NCBI RefSeq assembly: GCF_013359935.1
Contig: NZ_JABMCB010000190.1
Location: 62,001 to 126,000 of the forward strand
Length of the DNA: 64,000 nucleotides
From: Paenibacillus xylanilyticus
GTDB taxonomy: Bacteria > Bacillota > Bacilli > Paenibacillales > Paenibacillaceae
Reading direction: 5' to 3'
The translations under genes and the position numbers were made by a program. Position 1 is the stretch's first letter; the number at the start of each line of letters is the position of its first letter. The notes beneath the pieces are model-generated. The model saw only the letters and a list, made by a program, of their open reading frames with translations, searched no databases and was not told the origin of the DNA. This document shows positions 35,609-44,291 of this stretch, in pieces.

Positions 35609-37288
35609 ATGGGGGAAACGACGCTTCAACTTCAGATGAGAGATATGCTAAAACGGCCTGTATTTCGCAAGGCAGAGGTACTTGCCAGTGAACGGGCACT
35701 GGAGCGATATGTCCGCTGGGTCCATATCATGGAGGTACCTGACGTGGGCGATCTTTTAAACGGAGGAGAACTCGTGCTGACCACCGGCATTGGCTGGCAG
35801 GATAATGAGCAGCAAGGGTTGTCTTTCCTGCGCCAGTTAATCGCCCGCGGTGCTGCAGGACTCTGTATTGAGCTGGGGACACACACCAAGTCGCAACTCG
35901 GAGCAATGAAAGAAATTGCAGCAGCGGATGATTTTCCGCTCATCTGGTTCCATGAACAAGTCCGCTATATTGATATTACGCAAGACCTGCACTTCGCCCT
36001 GATTCGCAGTCATCAGCGAATGCTCGCCGAGCTCGACAATCTTACTACCTCGTTCAACCAACTACTTCTAAATGGAGACGGCGTGCAGCCGCTGCTTCGA
36101 TTGTTATCCCGCACAACCGGTTACCCTGTGGCGTTATATCCACTTGAAGGGGAAGCCAGCGCTGTCCCTTATTGTCCCCCAGAGCTGTTGGAGAACCGCA
36201 GAGTGGCGTGGTTAACTCAGCGCAGCCACTCATCCCAGACAGACCAAATGGATCAAAAGAATCGTTCAGGGCAACCAATGAACGCCCTTACCCTCCCTAT
36301 TCAGGCGCTGGAGTATACATTTGCCGATCTTGTACTCTTCCTGGAGAAGCTTCCCGATCACGAACTTGAGTTACAGCATCACAAGCCTTCCGATGAATTT
36401 GTCATTCAGGCAGTGGAGCGCTGTGCAGCCGCCATAGCACAGGATTGGATGCGGACCAAATACATGGAAGAAAAGCGTCGTTACAAGGAAGACATGTGGG
36501 TGATTGACTGGCTGAATGGACATCACACGGCCAAAGAAATTCAGGAATATCTTATCAGCCGAGGCCCCCTGCTTGCTTCCAGCAAAGGTACCGTTGTTTT
36601 GTTTGACAGCAATCCGAATTATACCGACAGCCTCAAACTTCAGAAATTGCTCATACAGCGCAACATTGTCGCACGCTCTGTATTTTCCCGGGAAGGGTTT
36701 ACCCTGTTCAGCACGGTATTGAACCATCAGATTATCCTGATCATTCTCGATCCCCAGCCCGTTCCTCAGCGCAAAAGCAGTCTCTGGCGCTGCATAGAGC
36801 AGCTGCAGCAGCATGAAACAGACCAGACCCACCGTCTGTTCTCCTGCCTACTGGGCATTGGTCACAGCTGTACCGATTTGTCACGTCTCAAGGACAGCCT
36901 GGATGCAGCCAAAGAAACACTTCGCATTCAGAAAGATACCGGACCCATGCAGCAGCCGTTTTACAGCAACCTCCACGGTTATCGCATCATTGCAGGGATG
37001 AAGCAGAGCGGCAGCTTGGAGGACTTTATCGAAGAATATCTCGGTCCCGTCATTCGGCATGATGCAGAAAAAGGCGGACAGCTGCTGCGAACACTCAAAC
37101 AGTATTTTGTGCTTTGCTGCTCCAAGCAGGAGACTGCCACCGCCTTATTTATTGTCAGACAGACCCTCTATCATCGGTTGGACAAAATTGAAGCTTTGCT
37201 CGGAGAAGACTATGTCCTCCCCGAGAAACGCGTCGCCATTGAACTCGCCATCTATGCTTATGAATACGTCCATGGTCCAATTGCATAA
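35609..37288 (+). CDS. pucR: PucR-family transcriptional regulator
   Basis: A 559-residue regulator. The N-terminal PucR domain (about residues 10-130) includes RYVRWVHIMEVPDVGDLLNG and GGELVLTTGIGWQ. The C-terminal PucR helix-turn-helix reads QETATALFIVRQTLYHRLDK then IEALLG. Members activate purine, pyrimidine or amino-acid catabolic genes in response to the substrate. It lies convergent to the pyrimidine-degradation operon, so it is the obvious candidate controller. AGGGAGG precedes the ATG at 35609 by 11 bases; an in-frame ATG at 35570 lacks such a site. The symbol is given by family, not by demonstrated purine control. Confidence 0.82.
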   Translation: MGETTLQLQMRDMLKRPVFRKAEVLASERALERYVRWVHIMEVPDVGDLLNGGELVLTTGIGWQDNEQQGLSFLRQLIARGAAGLCIELGTHTKSQLGAMKEIAAADDFPLIWFHEQVRYIDITQDLHFALIRSHQRMLAELDNLTTSFNQLLLNGDGVQPLLRLLSRTTGYPVALYPLEGEASAVPYCPPELLENRRVAWLTQRSHSSQTDQMDQKNRSGQPMNALTLPIQALEYTFADLVLFLEKLPDHELELQHHKPSDEFVIQAVERCAAAIAQDWMRTKYMEEKRRYKEDMWVIDWLNGHHTAKEIQEYLISRGPLLASSKGTVVLFDSNPNYTDSLKLQKLLIQRNIVARSVFSREGFTLFSTVLNHQIILIILDPQPVPQRKSSLWRCIEQLQQHETDQTHRLFSCLLGIGHSCTDLSRLKDSLDAAKETLRIQKDTGPMQQPFYSNLHGYRIIAGMKQSGSLEDFIEEYLGPVIRHDAEKGGQLLRTLKQYFVLCCSKQETATALFIVRQTLYHRLDKIEALLGEDYVLPEKRVAIELAIYAYEYVHGPIA

Positions 37289-37300
37289 CTTGCTTAAAGG

Positions 37301-37528
37301 CTACGCCCCTCGCTGTTCACGAAGCTGCCGGATCAGAAAGTGGACGAACCACTTTCGTCCGGACGCCGTACCAACATGCTGCTCCTTCATTTCACCTGGT
37401 TGATCGGGATGCTCCCAGACTACACTGGCACCTTCCAGATGTTCCTGAACCGAATAGATCCGATAACCTAGCGTAACCATTCGTTCGATCGCCATTTTCT
37501 CCGCTTCAAAAGCTTCATTCTCCAGCAT
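37301..37528 (-). CDS. 75-residue hypothetical protein at the end of the pyrimidine operon
   Basis: A small, charged, soluble protein (MLENEAFEAEKMAIERMVTL ... WFVHFLIRQLREQRGA). GGGAGG lies 9 bases before the ATG at 37528, and the gene starts 5 bases after the dihydropyrimidinase stop, so it is very likely translated. No domain recognised. The sequence has a VWEHPDQPGEMKEQHVG segment that might bind metal or a nucleobase, but this is only an impression. Its stop faces the pucR stop 12 bases away, with no obvious terminator between. Confidence 0.68.
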   Translation of the reverse strand: MLENEAFEAEKMAIERMVTLGYRIYSVQEHLEGASVVWEHPDQPGEMKEQHVGTASGRKWFVHFLIRQLREQRGA

Positions 37529-37533
37529 CAGTC

Positions 37534-38973
37534 TCACCCTCCCGTCGATGTCGTGACCGTTTGCCGCACAGGCATGGGTGCACCCGCATCATATTTGGCA
37601 CGCTTCACATATTGACCCGCTCCGGCCGCTCCGGCAAACTGTCGATCCTTAATGACATAGTCCCCCCGGCACAGTACGGTGATAGGACAGCCCTGCACCT
37701 GCATGCCTTCGAAGGCACTATAGTCCACATTCATATGATGTGTACTGGCCGATATCTCCCGGGCAACAGAAGGATCGAAAATAACGATATCCGCGTCAGT
37801 ACCGACAGCAAGTGTCCCCTTCTGCGGAAACAGACCAAACAGTTTGCTCGCCCGGGTAGAACACAGATCCACCCACTGATTCAATGAAATACGGCCCCTG
37901 GCAACTCCCTCCGAATACAGGATACTAAGCCGATCTTCAATGACAGGCCCGCCATTCGGGATTTTGCTAAAATCATTCTTTCCCAGATCCTTCTGCCCCT
38001 TGAAATTGAATGAGCAGTGATCCGAGCCAATGGTCTGCAATTGGCCGCTCTTCAGTGCATTCCACAACACATCCTGATGTGAGGCTTCCCGAAGCGGCGG
38101 GGACCAGACGTACTTCGCACCTTCGAAATCAGGCTGATCCATAATGGATTGATCCAGCGTAAGATACTGAGGGCACGTCTCGCCCCAGATCCGGTATCCC
38201 ATGTCACGCATGCGCGCAATCTGCTCCACCGCCTCGGCACAAGTGACGTGCACGACATACAGCTGTGAATCCGCAAGTGCAGCCAGACGCGCGGCACGTC
38301 CTGTCGCCTCTCCCTCCAGAATGGAAGGACGCGTAAGTGCATGATGAATGGGCGCGGTCCGCCCATCGGCGAGTGCCTGACGCACAAGCAGATCAATGAC
38401 ATCTCCATTCTCGGCATGCACCATGACCAAAGCACCGTACTCCTTGGCTTTTTGTAACGTCTGAAAGAGGATGCCATCATCCGCCTGGAACTGGTTTTTA
38501 TAGGCCATGAACACCTTGAAGGAAGACACCCCTTCCTCCTCAATGACCTGCGGCAGCTCCTCCAGTACCTGATCATTCATCTCCCCGATCATCAGATGAA
38601 ACCCATAGTCGATGGCAGCTTTCCCCTCGGCCTTCCCATGCCACTCCTTGAGGGAATCGATGAGCGGTTTGCCTTTTTGCGTCAGACAGAAATCAAGGAT
38701 TGTCGTTGTCCCGCCAAAGGCAGCAGCAGCGGTTCCCGAGGCAAAATCATCCGCGGTAACGGTACCACCAAACGGCATATCCAGATGTGTATGCGGATCA
38801 ATCCCGCCAGGAATGACATAACAGCCGGAAGCATCCACAATCTCCGTTCGGTCATCCGCCACCACGCCCATGCCAATCTGCGTGATCTTTCCGTTTTCGA
38901 TGAGTATATCTGCTTCAAATGTATCCGATGCCGTGACCAACACGCCATTCCGAATCAGTTTGCGTCCACTCAT
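37534..38973 (-). CDS. hydA: dihydropyrimidinase
   Basis: Opens the ring of 5,6-dihydrouracil or dihydrothymine to N-carbamoyl-beta-amino acid, the second step of reductive pyrimidine breakdown. The 479 residues match the family. Metal ligands are in PGGIDPHTHLDMPFGG, the carbamylated bridging lysine in SSFKVFMAYK, and the later ligands in MVHAENGD and YVVHVTCAEA. The substrate-side motif is IGSDHCSFNFKGQK. It overlaps the end of preA by 4 bases in one transcript. A hydantoinase role is also possible, but PreA and PreT next door favour dihydropyrimidines. Confidence 0.92.
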   Translation of the reverse strand: MSGRKLIRNGVLVTASDTFEADILIENGKITQIGMGVVADDRTEIVDASGCYVIPGGIDPHTHLDMPFGGTVTADDFASGTAAAAFGGTTTILDFCLTQKGKPLIDSLKEWHGKAEGKAAIDYGFHLMIGEMNDQVLEELPQVIEEEGVSSFKVFMAYKNQFQADDGILFQTLQKAKEYGALVMVHAENGDVIDLLVRQALADGRTAPIHHALTRPSILEGEATGRAARLAALADSQLYVVHVTCAEAVEQIARMRDMGYRIWGETCPQYLTLDQSIMDQPDFEGAKYVWSPPLREASHQDVLWNALKSGQLQTIGSDHCSFNFKGQKDLGKNDFSKIPNGGPVIEDRLSILYSEGVARGRISLNQWVDLCSTRASKLFGLFPQKGTLAVGTDADIVIFDPSVAREISASTHHMNVDYSAFEGMQVQGCPITVLCRGDYVIKDRQFAGAAGAGQYVKRAKYDAGAPMPVRQTVTTSTGG

Positions 38974-40265
38974 GATATCGCCTCCTTGGTTGATTGATCT
39001 CTGGCCGATTGCAGCAAGGCAATCGCAGACTGACGTTCGTTCCAGGTTAATGGGGTCTGTTCATGTGCAATCTCCACCATTTCAATTGCCCCGTCTACCG
39101 GACAAACAATGGAGCACAGATTACATCCCACACAATCTTCCTCTACCACTTCCAGGTAGGAACCGGAAGGATCGGTCAACATATCAATACATTGATGCGA
39201 TGTGTCTTCACAAGCGATATGGCACTTGTTGCAGTTAATGCAGACATCCCGGTTGATGCGGGCGACCACTTTATAATTGAGATCCAGATTGCCCCAGTCC
39301 GAGTACCTCGGCACTGTCTGACCCACAAGTTCCGCTACACTGCTCAGGCCCTTCTCATCCAGATAATCGTTCAACCCGTCAATCATGTCCTCCACAATGC
39401 GAAAACCATGATGCATCGCTGCCGTGCATACCTGAACCCCTGTCGCACCCATGAGCAGGAACTCTGCCGTATCCCGCCAATCGGATATGCCTCCAATTCC
39501 TGAGATTGGCACCCCTACTTCCGGATGTCGTGCACACTCGGCCACCATGTTCAGGGCAATCGGCTTCACGGCAGGTCCGCAATAACCGCCATGGGCACCT
39601 TTGCCGCCTACATGGGGCACGGTATTCCATGAATCCAGATCCACACCCGCCAGGGAATTGATGGTATTGATCAGGGAGATGGCATCTGCACCACCACGCA
39701 CAGCTGCCCGAGCGGTCGCCGTAATATCCGTGATATTCGGCGTGAGCTTCACAATCACGGGTGTGGTCGCTACTTCCTTCACCCACATCGTTTGCAGCTC
39801 AACCAGGTCCGGCTGCTGACCGGAAGCTGCTCCCATGCCACGCTCAGCCATGCCGTGAGGACACCCGAAGTTTAGCTCCAGACCATCCACGCCGATCGCT
39901 TCCACCTTTTTGACAATCTCATGCCACTTCTCCCGTTTGGGTTCCACCATCAGCGAAGCAATGACTGCACGATCCGGAAAACGTTTCTTGGTTTCAGCGA
40001 TTTCCCGCAGATTAACCTCCAACGGGCGATCGGAGATCAATTCAATATTGTTAAATCCCGCTACCCGCTGCCCGCCAAAATGTACCGCAGCAAACCGGGA
40101 AGAAGTATTGATGATCGGTTCACCCAGCGTCTTCCACACCGCTCCGCCCCAGCCTGCCTCGAAGGCACGCTGTACCTGATATCCCGTATTGGTCGGTGGC
40201 GCGGATGCCAGCCAGAATGGATTAGGTGATCGAATACCTGCCAGATTTATCGATAAGTCAGCCAT
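38970..40265 (-). CDS. preA: NAD-dependent dihydropyrimidine dehydrogenase subunit PreA
   Basis: Catalyses interconversion of uracil/thymine and their 5,6-dihydro forms together with PreT. The 431 residues have an FMN barrel of DHOD type (LAGIRSPNPFWLASAPPTNT, LNFGCPHGMAERGMG) and a C-terminal pair of [4Fe-4S] motifs, CINCNKCHIACEDTSH and CVGCNLCSIVCPVDG. Where well-studied enzymes have a catalytic cysteine in GMGLACGQ, this protein reads GMGAASGQ, suggesting a serine base. The ATG at 40265 has AAGGAGG 7 bases upstream. Its stop overlaps the hydA start. A gap of 293 bases with a structured element separates it from preT. Confidence 0.92.
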   Translation of the reverse strand: MADLSINLAGIRSPNPFWLASAPPTNTGYQVQRAFEAGWGGAVWKTLGEPIINTSSRFAAVHFGGQRVAGFNNIELISDRPLEVNLREIAETKKRFPDRAVIASLMVEPKREKWHEIVKKVEAIGVDGLELNFGCPHGMAERGMGAASGQQPDLVELQTMWVKEVATTPVIVKLTPNITDITATARAAVRGGADAISLINTINSLAGVDLDSWNTVPHVGGKGAHGGYCGPAVKPIALNMVAECARHPEVGVPISGIGGISDWRDTAEFLLMGATGVQVCTAAMHHGFRIVEDMIDGLNDYLDEKGLSSVAELVGQTVPRYSDWGNLDLNYKVVARINRDVCINCNKCHIACEDTSHQCIDMLTDPSGSYLEVVEEDCVGCNLCSIVCPVDGAIEMVEIAHEQTPLTWNERQSAIALLQSARDQSTKEAIS

Positions 40266-40351
40266 AACGATCCCTCCTTGGTGTTGTTTGCACATCTGGT
40301 TCTACACCTATGACTTCGTGGTCCGAACAACCTTTTGATCTGTCTGTAATT

Positions 40352-40534
40352 TAACGAACTGAGCACACTCTATTAGACGTAATACTACAAGTATGGCGTT
40401 GTAACGAATCCACTACGTTTTATTTTCGCGTGCCATCAGTACTCGCTCCAATATCTACCGGTATAGCGTCACTGATGTTCGTTAGCCTCTCCCTTTCATG
40501 CTGACCTTTAAAATAAGGTGCTGGCAGTTCGTTA
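40352..40534. repeat. inverted-repeat element between preT and preA
   Basis: TAACGAAC (40352-40359) and a shorter TAACGAA (40402-40408) face GTTCGTTA at 40477-40484 and again at 40527-40534. Between them CATCAGT pairs with ACTGATG in a further stem, and ATACT/AGTAT forms a small hairpin near 40383-40393. No reading frame of note. This AT-rich stretch interrupts an otherwise compact operon. It may be an intergenic mobile or regulatory repeat. I recall similar TAACGAAC-type blocks between Paenibacillus genes, but I cannot confirm it here. Confidence 0.5.
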
Positions 40535-40558
40535 GCGTTCGAAACAAACGAGCTAACC

Positions 40559-41935
40559 TCAAGCTGACTCTTCCACCTGTCCAGGCAGCGCCTTCATCAG
40601 TGCGGCTGCGGCCAGTTTGCCCTGCTGTGCTGCCGAGACAACCATGGCTTCGCCCTGACCCTGGCCGAAGATCACATCGCCCGCCGCATAGACCTGTGGA
40701 TGCGAGGTGCGATAGGTCTGCGGTTCCACTTCAACAACGCCCCAGTGATGACGCAGGCCGAAGGCTTCAATGAGTGGCAGCAGCCGGTTCTGTCCAATCG
40801 CCCGGACAACGGTGTCACAGTCAATCATGAACTCTGTCCCTGCCTGGGGTACGGGTACTGCACGCCCACCTCCTGGCGGGGTAACCAGCTCCATTTTCAC
40901 ACACTCCACAGCCCGGACTCGCCCATTCTCATCACCAATGATGCGCTGTGGCATCGTAAACCAGCGGAATTCCACACCTTCCTGTTTCGCAAACGTATAC
41001 TCAAACGCATATGCCGTCATCTGGCTCTCCCCGCGCCGATAGAGCATCTGCACGCGCTCTGCTCCCAGGCGAACCGAGCAGGTAGCCGCATCCACTGCCG
41101 TGTTGCCTGCACCGATGACAGCTACGTTCAGACCGTTGAGCGCAGGCGGGACGCCCTGCTTCGTGGATTCCACCAGTTCAATCGCATCGTATACCCCTTC
41201 CAGCGTCTCTCCTTCGATTCCCAGCATCGGAACAGAACCCATCCCACAGGCCAGAATGACAGCTTCATGCTGCTCCAACAATTGGGAAGGGGCCATATCC
41301 ATGCCTATACGTACACCGTAACGAATGTTCACCCCCAATGCTTCGACCTGCTCCACTTCCCACAAGGCTACCGCTTCCGGCAAACGGAAAGATACAATTC
41401 CGTACGTATTCAATCCCCCGCCTTTGGGTTTGGCTTCATAGATCGTCACGTCATAACCTACACGACCGAGCTCTCTGGCTGCGGACAATCCGGCAGGACC
41501 GGCCCCTACAACAGCGATGGATCTCCCATTGGAGGCAGCTGCCTGAAATAGCGGCTCATTTTTCGCACGTGCCCAGTCTGTAGCATATCGCTGCAAATCA
41601 CCGATGCGAATGGGCTTCGACGATTCATTCAGCACACAGGCGCCTTCACACAATTCCTCGGTTGGACAGACCCGTGCACAGCTTGCACCCACCGGATTGG
41701 CATCCATAATGGTTCGAGCCGAACCTTTAAGGTGACCTGTCGAGATTTTACGGATAAATGAAGGGATGTTAATGTCTGTGGGACACGCCTTGATACACGG
41801 TGCATCGTAACAGTACAGGCAGCGGTTTGATTCCTCCCTCGCTTCCTTGCCTGACATAGCGGGTTTCATCTCGGCAAAACGGCTCTCCCATCCATAATCG
41901 GATAACGTTGCTCCCGGACTGTTTATCACGACCAC
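40559..41935 (-). CDS. preT: NAD(P)-dependent dihydropyrimidine dehydrogenase subunit PreT
   Basis: The electron-transfer subunit that passes electrons between NAD(P)H and PreA. The 458 residues have N-terminal iron-sulphur cysteines (CLYCYDAPCIKACPTDI and CARVCPTEELCEGACV), an FAD fold (SIAVVGAGPAGLSAARELG), and an NAD(P) fold (NVAVIGAGNTAVDAATCSV), ending with YAAGDVIFGQGQGEAMVVSA. It resembles the small subunit of glutamate synthase, but PreA next door decides the assignment. It is the second gene after the nitrilase-like gene, 55 bases downstream. Confidence 0.91.
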   Translation of the reverse strand: MVVINSPGATLSDYGWESRFAEMKPAMSGKEAREESNRCLYCYDAPCIKACPTDINIPSFIRKISTGHLKGSARTIMDANPVGASCARVCPTEELCEGACVLNESSKPIRIGDLQRYATDWARAKNEPLFQAAASNGRSIAVVGAGPAGLSAARELGRVGYDVTIYEAKPKGGGLNTYGIVSFRLPEAVALWEVEQVEALGVNIRYGVRIGMDMAPSQLLEQHEAVILACGMGSVPMLGIEGETLEGVYDAIELVESTKQGVPPALNGLNVAVIGAGNTAVDAATCSVRLGAERVQMLYRRGESQMTAYAFEYTFAKQEGVEFRWFTMPQRIIGDENGRVRAVECVKMELVTPPGGGRAVPVPQAGTEFMIDCDTVVRAIGQNRLLPLIEAFGLRHHWGVVEVEPQTYRTSHPQVYAAGDVIFGQGQGEAMVVSAAQQGKLAAAALMKALPGQVEESA

Positions 41936-41990
41936 GCACCTCCTAAGGATTAATCTGGGTTGATCTTCTAACAGAACCTTTCAATCGCCT

Positions 41991-42872
41991 TTACAGGTTA
42001 ACCAGATGTTCATACGTCTCGGGTCGCCGATCCCGGTAAAATTGCCACACATTGCGTACTTCACGGATCATTTCCGTATCCATCTCCCCAATGACAACCT
42101 CATCCTGATCCCTGCTGCCCATGGCAACCATTCGTCCACGCGGGTCCACCAGATACGACTGACCATAAAATTCACCCATGTTCCATGGGGCTTCCACACC
42201 TACCCGGTTAATGGCAGCGACATAATAGCCGTTGGCGACCGCATGAGCAGGCTGCTCCAATTTCCACAGATATTCCGATGTACCGGCCACTGTAGCTGAC
42301 GGATTGAAGACAATTTCGGCCCCTGCGAGCCCCAGCAGACGAGCTCCTTCCGGGAAATGCCGATCATAACAGATGTACACGCCAACCTTGGCGTACGCTG
42401 TATCAAATACCGGGTATCCCAGATTCCCGGGCCTGAAATAATATTTTTCCCAAAACCCATTCGTGCCCTCGCCGGCTTCCACATGCGGGATATGATGTTT
42501 ACGGTATTTCCCGAGGTAGGAGCCATCGGCATCAATCACGGCAGCCGTATTGTAATACGATGCAATACCTTCCACCTCGTACACAGGCAAAATGATAACC
42601 ACGCCCAGTTCCTTCGCAAGCACCTGAAAACGTCTGGTCGTCGGTCCTTCCGGTACGAGTTCGGCAGATGCATACCATTTCGGATTTTGCTCCGTACAAA
42701 AGTACGGCCCATAGAAAACTTCCTGCAATCCGATAATCTGAGCGCCCCGGGCAGCGGCTTCACGGACCAGGCTGATGTGCTTTTCAATGGCAGCCTCTTT
42801 GTGGTTTTCAACCGGGGCTGATCCTTCCACTGCATGTGAAGCCTGAATCAGGCCAATACTGACTTTTCCCAT
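41991..42872 (-). CDS. nitrilase-superfamily amidohydrolase, probable beta-ureidopropionase
   Basis: A 293-residue carbon-nitrogen hydrolase with the full catalytic triad: Glu in GLQEVFYGPYFC, Lys in YRKHHIPH, and Cys in VGVYICYDRHFPEGARLLG. Close relatives include beta-ureidopropionase and N-carbamoylputrescine amidase. In this operon it most likely hydrolyses N-carbamoyl-beta-alanine to beta-alanine, CO2 and ammonia. The M20 gene just upstream could do the same step, so one of them may act on the methylated (thymine-derived) or another carbamoyl substrate. Confidence 0.85.
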   Translation of the reverse strand: MGKVSIGLIQASHAVEGSAPVENHKEAAIEKHISLVREAAARGAQIIGLQEVFYGPYFCTEQNPKWYASAELVPEGPTTRRFQVLAKELGVVIILPVYEVEGIASYYNTAAVIDADGSYLGKYRKHHIPHVEAGEGTNGFWEKYYFRPGNLGYPVFDTAYAKVGVYICYDRHFPEGARLLGLAGAEIVFNPSATVAGTSEYLWKLEQPAHAVANGYYVAAINRVGVEAPWNMGEFYGQSYLVDPRGRMVAMGSRDQDEVVIGEMDTEMIREVRNVWQFYRDRRPETYEHLVNL

Positions 42873-42952
42873 ACGTTAAATGCCCTCCTTCTGCCATGAT
42901 TGATTGGTATAAAATAAACCCACCCAACGTTTTGAGTCCCTTAAAATGTTGA

Positions 42953-44233
42953 TCAGTCGCTCGATTCAATGTCAGCAGGCAGCCGGCTGCACATTTGCCG
43001 AATCGTACGGTAGAGCACCTCTGTTCCCAGTGCAATGTCCTCTGGCGAGGAATACTCACTCGGATGGTGGCTGATCCCATCCTTGCTGCGGACAAAGATC
43101 ATGCCATACTCACACACATGGGACAGCGCCAGCGCATCATGGAACGGGCCGCTCATCAGCTCCGGCAGGGGCAGCCCCATCTCCTCTGCAGACGAACGAA
43201 TGGCCGCCTGGATCCTTTCCGCACAATATCGCGGTTCACTGTTGGTATCTTCGGTCAGGGAATAGGTCAGGCCATGCTGACTGCATATTTCATCGAGCAC
43301 ATTCATCAGCCTGGCTTCGAGTTGATTCCGGCGTTCCATCTCCATATCGCGCAGATCCACGGTGAAGCTGACTTCTTCGGGGATAATGTTGCGTGAGTCC
43401 GGGAATACCCTCAGACTGCCTACGGTACCAACCGTAGGGGCATCCGGATCTGCTCTTACCATGTCGTCAAATGCCGCAATGACCCTGGCACTGCCTGCAA
43501 GCGCATCATGCCGCATGGCCATCGGTACAGAACCGGCATGCCCTGCCATGCCCTTGATCGTAACCGTGAGCCATAACGGACCAGAAATGCCTGTTACCAG
43601 GCCCACCGGGGCATCTAATGATTCCAACACAGGGCCCTGTTCAATATGCAGCTCCAGATAGCTGCCAATCGAGCCTGTCGCATAGACACCCTCAGCAAAC
43701 TTCTCTACGGAGCAACCGAAGGCTTGCAGGGCCTCACAGCGGGTCACCCCATTTTTGTCCTGCCGCTCCAGTTCTCCCTCTTCCAGCTGTCCAGTCATTC
43801 CACGCGAGCCAAACAACCCTTTATTGAAGCGGGAACCCTCTTCATCGCAAAAGGCAATGACCTCAATTGGCATAGAGGGCTGAATGCCATTCTCCATCAG
43901 ACACTGTACAACTTCCAGCGCGCCCAGAACACCGATCGCTCCATCGTATCGGCCGCCGTAAGGCTGTGAATCAATATGCGAGCCAATCATGAGAATAGGC
44001 AGTGTCGGATCTGTCCCTTCAAGGCGGCCGATCAGATTCCCGAACGGATCGATCCGGGTTGCCAGTCCGGCTTCTTCCATCCAGAGTCGTACCTGAATAA
44101 TGCCATCCATGTCTTCGGGCGTGAGGGCAAGCCGGCATACGCCCGTCTCTCCAATTCGTCCGATACGGGACAATTGTTCAATTCGTTCATTCAATCGAAG
44201 CTGGTTAATGCCTTTTCCGGTTGTGATCTGCAT
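42953..44233 (-). CDS. M20-family amidase, N-carbamoyl-amino-acid hydrolase type
   Basis: A 426-residue Zn or Mn-dependent hydrolase of the HyuC/AllC group. Metal ligands are in MIGSHIDSQPYGGRYDGAIG and FCDEEGSRFNKGLFGSRGM, with the dimerisation domain in the middle (GMAGHAGSVPMAMRHDALAG). The C-terminal ligand is in DALALSHVCEYGMIFVRSK. Substrates of the group are N-carbamoyl amino acids and allantoate. Here a carbamoyl-beta-amino acid is most likely. It lies between the aminotransferase and the nitrilase gene, all on one strand. Confidence 0.87.
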   Translation of the reverse strand: MQITTGKGINQLRLNERIEQLSRIGRIGETGVCRLALTPEDMDGIIQVRLWMEEAGLATRIDPFGNLIGRLEGTDPTLPILMIGSHIDSQPYGGRYDGAIGVLGALEVVQCLMENGIQPSMPIEVIAFCDEEGSRFNKGLFGSRGMTGQLEEGELERQDKNGVTRCEALQAFGCSVEKFAEGVYATGSIGSYLELHIEQGPVLESLDAPVGLVTGISGPLWLTVTIKGMAGHAGSVPMAMRHDALAGSARVIAAFDDMVRADPDAPTVGTVGSLRVFPDSRNIIPEEVSFTVDLRDMEMERRNQLEARLMNVLDEICSQHGLTYSLTEDTNSEPRYCAERIQAAIRSSAEEMGLPLPELMSGPFHDALALSHVCEYGMIFVRSKDGISHHPSEYSSPEDIALGTEVLYRTIRQMCSRLPADIESSD

Positions 44234-44291
44234 CTTCCCTCGCCTCCATGCGAATTATTGCCAAACGGTCTAATTATTCCTGCGATTCAGG

